A model generated the notes under the pieces. It worked only from the letters and a program-made list of their open reading frames with translations. It had not been told where the DNA came from and ran no database searches. This document shows, one piece after another, positions 5,843-12,912 of a stretch of 17,755 nt of DNA (its first letter is position 1; each line of letters starts with the position of its first letter). The translations under genes were made by a program, and so were the position numbers. Origin of the DNA: Actinomycetota bacterium (GTDB taxonomy: Bacteria; Actinomycetota; Humimicrobiia; Humimicrobiales; Humimicrobiaceae); the NCBI GenBank assembly GCA_016932375.1, contig JAFGDA010000183.1, forward strand, positions 1 to 17,755. Reading direction: 5' to 3'.

Positions 5843-8038
5843 TTATTGTTCCCCTGAGTTCTTGTAGATAATGCATGCCCCATCCTCCGGACCGATCCTG
5901 AAATCAAGCCTGCTCCCATCCAGATTGAAATCTATGCACCTGTCATCAAAGTAATCCACTATCTTGATACCGCCCTGAAACCCGTAACTGCCTGATGCCT
6001 CCTCCATGGAAGGATTTATAACAAAAAGCACACTGTTGCTACCATCAGCCCTGTCAAAATTCCTTATAATCAAATTATTATTCTTATTGAGGGCAAAACC
6101 TTCAGAGGCAAGTATCTTTTCAAATAACTTTGTATTATCAGGGTTGTCAAACAGAAGGAGGCGTGTTGCCATGGTGCCAATCATATATGCCCTGCCTCCT
6201 TTATAGCTGTTGACGGTGCCGGCCACCCTGCCATCACTTTCAAGGATGGTACCCGCAGTACCCACTAAATAATTCTCAAGGAAAAAGTCAACTTTTACCC
6301 TGCATGAATCAAACTTACCTGTACCTTTTAAATACATATCAGGTTTGGGAGGTATATTGTGGTGTTCAGGCCAGAAGACGGTAATCACCTCTTCCCTGTT
6401 CTGTGCATCAAACTGCCGGAGGCTATCCTTGCGGACACCGAATACTTCTTCAAGCCCAAATGAGGGCACCCTCTCCTGGGCCACGCCGAACTTATCAAAA
6501 TATCCTGCGGCACAGTCCGATATGATAATCCCTCCCCCTGCAACATATTCCTTTATTATGCCTGCAATCTTTTCATCCATAACCAGGGGCACCGGCATGA
6601 AGGCAATCCTGTAATTTTTAAGCTTCTCTTCCAGCCTCCCGTCAATCAGGAAATCGGCTTTTATCCCATTCTTTAAAAGGAAACGGTGTATTCCCCTTAT
6701 TGAGCATGTAGATAAATCCTCATTTCTTTCTGATGCAAAATTTAAATATAGGCTGTCCCTGTTTATTATTATTGCAACATCACCGGAAGGAACCTTTATG
6801 CTGTTAAAAAGCGCTGGGTACTTATTTATAAAATTACCAATCTTTGCCACCTCATCAGTCCTGTAAGTGGGGCTTCCGTCCCTTTTATTTAATCCTACCC
6901 CCGGAGCTTCGTGCCCGAGCATCTCTTCCCTGTATTGCCAGTATATTACCCCTTTTATCCCGGAGGACAGATTTATAAAGTTCCATAACCTGAAGTCATT
7001 CCTCCCGGGAGCCTTGCTCATTGAAAGCGCCGTCGGGTTGCAGATGCATTCTCCTGCCTGAAGTTCTGCATTTATGCATGCTTTTCCTCTCGACATTCCG
7101 GTAGTTGCATCTATGTCGGAACATACATCATATGCATCAGAATTTGCCCACTTTGGATACAATGTGAGCCCGTACAGGTCAGGGTGCTCCGACAGCTGGT
7201 AATCATCGCATCCAAAAAGTGAAAACCCATTGAGTATTCCATGGGATACGGAATGGCTCATCACTATCTTATCCGGGCTGCAGCTGTCTTTTATGGCCCT
7301 GTATCTCCAACCCATCTGTTCCGCCATCGACCATGTCATAAACTTCCTCCATTCCATCATCTCCACATAGTCAATAAGCTTTCTCGGGGGCCTTATATCC
7401 TTAAAATCCCTGTATCTTTTGAACCATAGGCTGTTAATGTTATCGATGTTCCCGTATTTTTCCTGGAGCCAGGCACGGTATTTTTTTATGGTGCTTTCAC
7501 AGTAGCAGAACAGCTGGTCCTCAATCCCCATGCTGCCTGTACCGTCAACTCCCTCTATGTGCGGTTCGTTCCAGCAGTCGAATATTACGTTTTCATATTT
7601 TCCGAGCACTTCGCCACATTTTTTCAAAAACATTTCCGCAGAAGACCTGGCCCCCTGATGGTCATAGCACAGCCCGGGCCATCCGCCTGTCGGGGTATTT
7701 GACCTTGCCTGAAGGTATAATTTATTGCCCCTGCTGTCCACATAGTGTGACTCTGGATATTTTTCGGCAACCCAGTAGGGGGCATTCTCTATCCTTGTAT
7801 TTACATCCACTATGATGCCAAGCTTCCCTGACTCCTCAATTATTTCTATTACCTCATCGAAATCAAATATGCCTTCCCTGTAATTAATCCAGTTCCACTC
7901 GGCAAGCAGCTTTATTATGTTCAAACCCATCTTGCTGATATTTTTAAGATCCTCCATCCTCTGTTCCCGGGGCGGGTTAGGGGGCCTGAAAAATTGTGTT
8001 CCATATAAAAATTTGCCATTCAATAATTTTTTTAGCAT
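5843..8038 (-). CDS. GH42-type beta-galactosidase-like glycoside hydrolase
   Basis: The 731-aa protein has no signal peptide, so it acts on imported glycosides in the cytoplasm. An N-terminal (beta/alpha)8 barrel of roughly residues 10-380 has the general acid Glu158 in DCWNEP and the likely nucleophile Glu325 in INAELQAGE. Their spacing is as expected for retaining clan GH-A family 42 enzymes. Residues about 400-620 resemble the GH42 trimerisation domain with a glutamine-amidotransferase fold (AFMPVPLVMDEKIAGIIKEY, GGGIIISD). A small beta domain ends the protein. ATG 8038 has GGAGG upstream. It is the last intact gene of the LacI-headed cluster, 73 bp after the permease gene. The sugar specificity cannot be read from sequence. 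Confidence 0.85.
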   Translation of the reverse strand: MLKKLLNGKFLYGTQFFRPPNPPREQRMEDLKNISKMGLNIIKLLAEWNWINYREGIFDFDEVIEIIEESGKLGIIVDVNTRIENAPYWVAEKYPESHYVDSRGNKLYLQARSNTPTGGWPGLCYDHQGARSSAEMFLKKCGEVLGKYENVIFDCWNEPHIEGVDGTGSMGIEDQLFCYCESTIKKYRAWLQEKYGNIDNINSLWFKRYRDFKDIRPPRKLIDYVEMMEWRKFMTWSMAEQMGWRYRAIKDSCSPDKIVMSHSVSHGILNGFSLFGCDDYQLSEHPDLYGLTLYPKWANSDAYDVCSDIDATTGMSRGKACINAELQAGECICNPTALSMSKAPGRNDFRLWNFINLSSGIKGVIYWQYREEMLGHEAPGVGLNKRDGSPTYRTDEVAKIGNFINKYPALFNSIKVPSGDVAIIINRDSLYLNFASERNEDLSTCSIRGIHRFLLKNGIKADFLIDGRLEEKLKNYRIAFMPVPLVMDEKIAGIIKEYVAGGGIIISDCAAGYFDKFGVAQERVPSFGLEEVFGVRKDSLRQFDAQNREEVITVFWPEHHNIPPKPDMYLKGTGKFDSCRVKVDFFLENYLVGTAGTILESDGRVAGTVNSYKGGRAYMIGTMATRLLLFDNPDNTKLFEKILASEGFALNKNNNLIIRNFDRADGSNSVLFVINPSMEEASGSYGFQGGIKIVDYFDDRCIDFNLDGSRLDFRIGPEDGACIIYKNSGEQ

Positions 8039-8111
8039 TTAAACCTCCAAAGATAATAAGAAATAAGATGATAAAAACAATTTTTATTGGAAATTGTAAA
8101 AACGTTCCTTT

Positions 8112-8951
8112 TTAGCCCTTTACTGCTCCCGCTGAAAGCCCCGCTATAAACCATTTCTGGAAAATTACAAAAATAATCAGTGTCGGTATCATCGTCAATA
8201 CAATCGTTGCAGAATATACCTCATATATTATCTTGCTAAACTGGCTCTGTATCATCCTGCTGAGTACCACGGGAATAGTCTGCATGGTATCCTCCCTGAT
8301 AAACACGAGGGCAAACAAAAATTCATTCCATACAGTTAAAAAACTGAAAATTATTACTGTTGCTATCGCAGGCCTTGCAAGCGGCAATACTATATTGAAA
8401 AGTACCCTTGTATCACCGGCACCATCAATAATTGCAGCTTCCTTTATTTCTACCGGAATCTTTTCAAAGAAACTTCTCAGTATAAGTGTACCTACAGGAA
8501 ACCCGAATGCAATATATGGAAGGATAAGCGCAAGGTAAGATTTTATTAATCCCATATTTTTCATAAGGAAAAAAAGCGGAATCAAGAGCACCTGGACAGG
8601 GAGCATGAAACTAAGCAGGAAGGCAATAAAAATAGACTCCTTACCGGGAAAGTTGTAATTGCTGAACCCGAACGCAGCCAGTATTGATATTATTATTATC
8701 CCTATAATTGATATTGTTGAAACAAGCAGGCTGTTTCCTACCATCCTTGCAAAACTTACCCCCACCCAGACTTCGTTCTGGGTTATGGCTTTTGGAAAGT
8801 TTCCAAAAGTTATTTTTGTAGGCAGTATTTCAAAGACCTCTTCGGGGTATCTCAGTGATAAAGAAAGGATCCATATAAGCGGTACGAGGATAATCAATAT
8901 TATTATCGCTAAAACGAAATATTTTATGACACCGATTGTTTTTTCTTTCAT
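8112..8951 (-). CDS. ABC sugar permease, MalG type
   Basis: The 279-aa inner-membrane protein has six likely membrane helices. The first (about 12-32) follows a short charged start. The EAA loop that contacts the ATPase is seen as EIKEAAIIDGAGDTRVLFNI with VLPLARPAI at about 188-216. This is the carbohydrate-uptake CUT1 pattern, and the C-terminus (GLSAGAVKG) is typical for MalG relatives. A G-rich site precedes ATG 8951. It pairs with the MalF-type gene upstream, separated by an unusually long 121-bp gap for permease partners. Confidence 0.93.
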   Translation of the reverse strand: MKEKTIGVIKYFVLAIIILIILVPLIWILSLSLRYPEEVFEILPTKITFGNFPKAITQNEVWVGVSFARMVGNSLLVSTISIIGIIIISILAAFGFSNYNFPGKESIFIAFLLSFMLPVQVLLIPLFFLMKNMGLIKSYLALILPYIAFGFPVGTLILRSFFEKIPVEIKEAAIIDGAGDTRVLFNIVLPLARPAIATVIIFSFLTVWNEFLFALVFIREDTMQTIPVVLSRMIQSQFSKIIYEVYSATIVLTMIPTLIIFVIFQKWFIAGLSAGAVKG

Positions 8952-9072
8952 CCTGAAACCCCCCGCTGAAAAAGTTTAATTTCCCTGATGCATATATGTC
9001 TTCGATTTATATTTTTTATTGTGTAAATATCAGGCTGGCATGTAATTTTCATAGAAATAATTGCTCCTAATG

Positions 9073-9972
9073 CTAATCCATTTTCCTTTCTACCCTGATC
9101 CTTATGGCAGCAAAGACTATTACGACCACTGCAAGTACTGCAGCCATTGCGGAACCGTAGCCCATCCTGTTTTGCCCGAGCATTGAAAAACTCTGGTTGT
9201 ATATATGTGAAGTAATCACTTCAGAAGCATGCGCGGGTCCGCCTCCGGTCATTATATAAACAATATCAAAAACCTTGAAACCTCCGATAATATTCAATAT
9301 AACGGCCAGGGAAATCGTCTTGTATAATTGCGGTATTACTATTTTGGTTATGGTCTGCAGCCAATTTGCACCGTCCACCTTTGCACTCTCTATAAGCAAA
9401 TTATTAACACCCTGCAGTCCTGCATAATAAAGGACCATATTATATCCTGTCCACTGCCATGTATTGATCAGGATAACCACAAAAATAGGTGTTACCATGT
9501 TTCCCAGCCATTGAAAGTTTCCCAGCGATGAATCTATTGATGAAAGTATCATATTCAAAAGACCGTCACCCATAAATATCCTCCGCCATATCATGCCAAC
9601 CATTACGGCAGAAAGCATTGCAGGGAAAAAAACTATGGATCTCCAGAGAGAGCTTGCTTTTATTTTCCCGTAGAAGAGGAACATGCTTATGGAAAGCCCA
9701 AAAACATTCTGGAAAATAATGGACAGGATTACAAAATATATCGTATTCTTAAAACTTGTCCAGAAAACAGGGTCGTTAAACATCCTTATGTAATTATTCA
9801 ATCCAATAAAATTTTGAAAAGGATTATTGGAATATCCGGACCAATCATAAAAGCTCAGTGCGGTTGAAAAAATTATAGGATAAATCAAGAAAATTAAAAA
9901 AAACAAAAAAGCCGGCAATATAAATAAATAACCCCTTATTTGTTTTTTATTTTTCGATAAATTCCCCAGCAT
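9073..9972 (-). CDS. ABC sugar permease, MalF type
   Basis: The 299-aa inner-membrane protein has six predicted helices. The first is at about 12-34 (YLFILPAFLFFLIFLIYPII), and a conserved FIGLNNYIRMFNDPVFWTS loop follows. The EAA loop is LIESAKVDGANWLQTITKIV. This is a typical CUT1 permease. It lies downstream of the binding-protein gene after two hairpins that may lower its expression relative to that gene. GGGG sits upstream of ATG 9972. No ATP-binding subunit follows, so a shared MsmK/UgpC-like ATPase encoded elsewhere is assumed. Confidence 0.93.
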   Translation of the reverse strand: MLGNLSKNKKQIRGYLFILPAFLFFLIFLIYPIIFSTALSFYDWSGYSNNPFQNFIGLNNYIRMFNDPVFWTSFKNTIYFVILSIIFQNVFGLSISMFLFYGKIKASSLWRSIVFFPAMLSAVMVGMIWRRIFMGDGLLNMILSSIDSSLGNFQWLGNMVTPIFVVILINTWQWTGYNMVLYYAGLQGVNNLLIESAKVDGANWLQTITKIVIPQLYKTISLAVILNIIGGFKVFDIVYIMTGGGPAHASEVITSHIYNQSFSMLGQNRMGYGSAMAAVLAVVVIVFAAIRIRVERKMD

Positions 9973-10000
9973 ATTTATTCCCCTGTAAATTGGATACCTT

Positions 10001-10028
10001 ATTAGGACACCTTATTTGTGGTCCTAAT
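10001..10028. other. Hairpin 2 between binding-protein and MalF genes
   Basis: ATTAGGAC (10001-10008) and GTCCTAAT (10021-10028) are perfect inverted repeats around a 12-base loop. It lies 28 bp before the MalF-type start codon. It may act with hairpin 1 as an RNA stabiliser or partial terminator, or be an operator; nothing here decides among these. Confidence 0.5.
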
Positions 10029-10047
10029 TATTATACCGTTATTAATT

Positions 10048-10078
10048 ATATATTGGGGTCCATGGGACCCCAATATAT
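10048..10078. terminator. Strong 14-bp hairpin just after the binding-protein gene
   Basis: ATATATTGGGGTCC, loop ATG, then GGACCCCAATATAT: a perfect 14-bp stem beginning 16 bp after the binding-protein stop codon. On the minus strand it is followed by AATTAAT rather than a T-run. It is therefore more likely a 3'-end stabiliser or leaky terminator, like the one between malE and malF, than a full stop. Such an element would give more binding protein than permease. Confidence 0.6.
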
Positions 10079-10093
10079 TTTAATCTGTCCGGC

Positions 10094-11470
10094 TTAGCCG
10101 TTTACCTGCTGTGAGAGACTTTCAAGTTCTGCAAAAATATCATCTATATTTCCTCCAAGAAGCGCCTTGTCTATTGCTTCACTCAGACCAGAATACAGGT
10201 CAGGGTTGTCAATCCTCCTGTAACCCATTTTATATGCAGACTGGTTCCTTGTCATTTCGTCAAACAGAGGAATCGGTGATTTCTTATCTACGACATTACC
10301 CGGCGGAGTGGACATGTTATCAAACACTGCTTCCTGCGCAACGGGACTGCACATAAATTTCATGACATCAACTGCTGTTTCAATATTTTTGCCATTTGCA
10401 TTTGCAACAAGTCCAAATCCAACGCCACCGGTAAGTATCAATTCAGCATCTTCGTTCAGTTTCGGCATCGGGAATGTACCGATTTCCTCATTTTCAAGAG
10501 CTTCTCTCGGTAGTGCATCGAGGCCAAAATTTCCAACGGCATATACCATGGCATTTTCTTTTTTGCCGAACAGGTCAAGGCATTCGTTCCAGCCAAGCTC
10601 CATTATATTTGGAGGCAGGACCCCTTCATCCTTCAGGTCCACTATTGCCTGCATTGCTTCCTTGAACAGAGGATCCTCCCATGAAGCTTCGCCCGCAACT
10701 GCCCTGTCAAGCAGGTCACCTGTGGGATCTGCTCCCCTTACAAGGCATACCCACATATCAACATGCGGCCATTTTTCCCCGAACATTGATGTTAGCGGGA
10801 TAATGCCGTCCGCTTCAAGTGCATCCGACACGGCAATCAACTCTTCAACCGTTTCAGGAACTTCAAGCCCCCTTGACTCGAACATCTCTTTCCAGTAAAC
10901 AATGGGAAGATGGTTCACATCAATCGGTATTGTGTAGATATCATCGCCCACGTACATACCCTGCATATTAATGGATGTTCCAAGCCATGAAAGCCATTCT
11001 TCATCATTCATTACATAATCGGTAAGTGGCAGCAATGCACTCTCGTTTACCAGTGCAACGGTAGGAGCACCTGGTTCCATTGCAAATAAATCCGGACCTA
11101 TCCCTGCAGCAAGGTCGGTTTTTAAGGCAGTATTGTAGTCAGCATATGGAAGCTCCCTTCTTTCGATGGTTACATTGGGATTTTCCTCCGAATATTTGGC
11201 AAACAAGGCATCCAGTAAATTAATACCGAGTTCCGCCTGCCAGTCCCACCATGTTATGGTAACAGGTTCTGCAGCTTCCTCTTCAACTTCCTCTACAGGC
11301 TCTTCAACTTCCTCTGCCACTTCCTCTTCAACTTCCTCTACAGCCTCCTCAACTTCTTCCGCCACTTCCTCTGCAGCCTCTTCCTTGCATCCTGTAAAAG
11401 TCAGGCTGAGCGACAGGAATATGGCCAGGACTAAAAACATTACTGAAGTTTTTTTTAGCTTTGCTAACAT
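10094..11470 (-). CDS. Sugar-binding lipoprotein of the ABC importer
   Basis: The 458-aa extracellular solute-binding protein is of the MalE/UgpB type (family 1). It has a lipoprotein signal: a basic start, a hydrophobic core at about 9-24 and a lipobox ending FTGC with Cys28 as the lipid site. Residues about 29-70 form a linker made almost only of Glu, Val and Ala. The mature domain begins ITWWDWQAELG and carries typical surfaces such as GIGPDLFAMEPGAP and LTGGVGFGLVANA. ATG 11470 has an excellent AAGGAG site, fitting high expression. It is flanked by an inverted repeat upstream and two hairpins downstream. The ligand is unknown; the neighbours suggest a glycoside. Confidence 0.94.
   Translation of the reverse strand: MLAKLKKTSVMFLVLAIFLSLSLTFTGCKEEAAEEVAEEVEEAVEEVEEEVAEEVEEPVEEVEEEAAEPVTITWWDWQAELGINLLDALFAKYSEENPNVTIERRELPYADYNTALKTDLAAGIGPDLFAMEPGAPTVALVNESALLPLTDYVMNDEEWLSWLGTSINMQGMYVGDDIYTIPIDVNHLPIVYWKEMFESRGLEVPETVEELIAVSDALEADGIIPLTSMFGEKWPHVDMWVCLVRGADPTGDLLDRAVAGEASWEDPLFKEAMQAIVDLKDEGVLPPNIMELGWNECLDLFGKKENAMVYAVGNFGLDALPREALENEEIGTFPMPKLNEDAELILTGGVGFGLVANANGKNIETAVDVMKFMCSPVAQEAVFDNMSTPPGNVVDKKSPIPLFDEMTRNQSAYKMGYRRIDNPDLYSGLSEAIDKALLGGNIDDIFAELESLSQQVNG
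11271..11372. repeat. 45-bp tandem repeat encoding the acidic linker
   Basis: Two 45-bp units (11271-11315 and 11316-11360) differ at only about six positions, and 12 bases of a third follow. They encode AEEVEEAVEEVEEEV and AEEVEEPVEEVEEEA in the lipoprotein linker. The pattern suggests growth by replication slippage with length-tolerant function as a charged tether. Confidence 0.75.
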
Positions 11471-11519
11471 TTTAAACTCCTTTCTTTTTTGATGTTTATT
11501 TTTTTGCTAAAATACTTCA

Positions 11520-11571
11520 GAGATTTGTTTGGGAATGTCATGTGATACCATGCAATCTTTAAACAAATCTC
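11520..11571. promoter_or_regulatory. 11-bp perfect inverted repeat upstream of the binding-protein gene
   Basis: GAGATTTGTTT (11520-11530) and AAACAAATCTC (11561-11571) are exact inverted repeats, separated by 30 bp. The interior holds a second, imperfect palindrome (ATGTCATG...CATGCAAT). It lies in the 129-bp gap between the UroD-type gene and the binding-protein gene, about 50 bp before the latter's ATG. With no T-run it is not a terminator. It could be a two-site operator or a structured leader. Confidence 0.55.
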
Positions 11572-11599
11572 ATTTTATTTGTCCATTCCTCCCTCCTTT

Positions 11600-12781
11600 C
11601 TAATATTTCCCGTATTTTTCACAGACTTCCACTAATTTGAATATATTCTCATGCGGAGTATCCCTTCCGCACTGGTCTCCCGTGGACAGTATAAAGCTTC
11701 CTCCTTCGCCTGCATCTTCTATGCACTTGATTGCTTCCCTTTCAACGGTTTTGACATCTGCCAGCATTACACGCGAGGTCTGCAGGTTCCCTTTAAGGAC
11801 AAGCCTGTCACCATATTTTTGCTTTATCTCTTTTAAGTCAACGTCACCCTGTGGGGGAGGCTCGAGAGGCTCTATAACATCAAGGTCCGTTTCCTCCGCG
11901 CACATTTTTACAAGTTCCTTTGAAAAACCGCAGCAATGAAGGTGGCTTATCATGTTATTTTCCCTGCACATCCTTGTTATCTGCTTTAAACCGTCAAGTG
12001 AGAGTTCCCTTGTTATCTTCGGCGACTGCCATGTCATAAGCCCGGATCCGCCTGTTATTATTTCATCGCAGCACTTTGCTTCTATTATTTTTTCAAGATA
12101 TTTAAGGGACCATTCTTCATGCATCTCCTTATAGCGGGCGATAAGGTCAGGGTAGTCATAATATATAAGGCCAAGCGCCCCGAGACCCCCGTCAACTATG
12201 GCATCCAGGTTAACCAGGCTCGGTGGAGCCACTGATAAAAGGGTAACCCCAAGGTCCCCGACGGTTTCCCTCATTTCATATGAATCGCTGAAATCAAGAT
12301 TATCGAGTTCTGTATAAAAATACTTAAGGAATTTAAAATCCTTTTTAAAATCCTTTATAAACTTCCTGTGCGGGAAAGGCGGGTCATATATGGGATATAC
12401 GGTCTCGGACCATAATGTACCTTCCGGGGTAATCATTTCGGTCCTTACAACCCTCCTGTCGCTGCGTTTTTCAATGATCTTATTTGTGAATTTAACCACG
12501 TCACTATCAGGGTTTGCCCTTGTTGCCTGTTCATTGGATACCCCTGCATACCATGCCCAGACCACGATGCCGAAATATTTGCAGGCATCAAGATAGGCTT
12601 CAAACAGGTTCTTGTTGGAATACAGGTCATAAAATATGCCCTCTTTTTCATCTATGTAAAATTCCCAGAAAGGCCTCTTTTTCATCTTGAGCGGTACCAT
12701 TATTGATATATCCGGGCAGCATGGCACCATATCCGCCTTCCCGTGCCGCAATGTAGTAAGCATTCTTTCCCTTAAAGTCAT
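11600..12781 (-). CDS. Uroporphyrinogen-decarboxylase-superfamily protein (MtaA-like)
   Basis: The 393-aa TIM-barrel protein has the UroD/MtaA/CmuA architecture. It starts MTLRERMLTTLRHGKADMVP, and late motifs are HLHCCGFSKELV, DVIEPLEPPPQGDVDLKEIK, VLKGNLQTSRVML and FILSTGDQCGRDTPHENI. The His-x-Cys in HCCG plus a later Cys in GDQCG could bind zinc as in corrinoid:coenzyme methyltransferases. No haem pathway genes are nearby. Such proteins recur in sugar operons with unknown role, possibly methyl transfer. ATG 12781 was chosen for the conserved MT-RER start although GAGG touches the codon; ATG 12763 has a better spaced AAGGG. It is preceded by a 131-bp gap. Confidence 0.85.
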   Translation of the reverse strand: MTLRERMLTTLRHGKADMVPCCPDISIMVPLKMKKRPFWEFYIDEKEGIFYDLYSNKNLFEAYLDACKYFGIVVWAWYAGVSNEQATRANPDSDVVKFTNKIIEKRSDRRVVRTEMITPEGTLWSETVYPIYDPPFPHRKFIKDFKKDFKFLKYFYTELDNLDFSDSYEMRETVGDLGVTLLSVAPPSLVNLDAIVDGGLGALGLIYYDYPDLIARYKEMHEEWSLKYLEKIIEAKCCDEIITGGSGLMTWQSPKITRELSLDGLKQITRMCRENNMISHLHCCGFSKELVKMCAEETDLDVIEPLEPPPQGDVDLKEIKQKYGDRLVLKGNLQTSRVMLADVKTVEREAIKCIEDAGEGGSFILSTGDQCGRDTPHENIFKLVEVCEKYGKY

Positions 12782-12912
12782 CCTCTGTCCAATCTATTCC
12801 TTTTTATAAGTTTTTATAAATGATACAGAAGCCGTACCAGCCTGTATTTTTAAATACATCTTTTATTATTCACTTTAAAAATAAATAAATCATTGCCAGA
12901 TGCACCGACCTT
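12782..12912. other. 131-bp gap before the UroD-type gene, with a small palindrome
   Basis: Contains TGTATTT-TT-AAATACA at 12843-12858, a perfect 7-bp inverted repeat, in AT-rich sequence. This could be an operator or a weak hairpin. The gap is long enough for a separate promoter, but I see no convincing -35/-10 pair. Confidence 0.3.

Noticed and set aside
8077..8097. ACAATTT/AAATTGT inverted repeat between permease and glycosidase genes
   Set aside because: Seven AT-only pairs with a 7-base loop in AT-rich DNA; expected by chance.
10308..10898. Long plus-strand frame opposite the binding-protein gene
   Set aside because: It is the antisense shadow of a clearly coding gene, with Ser/Pro-rich low-information translation and no ribosome site.
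11166..11492. Plus-strand Ser/Thr-rich frame
   Set aside because: Antisense of the Glu/Val linker repeat; not a mucin-like protein.
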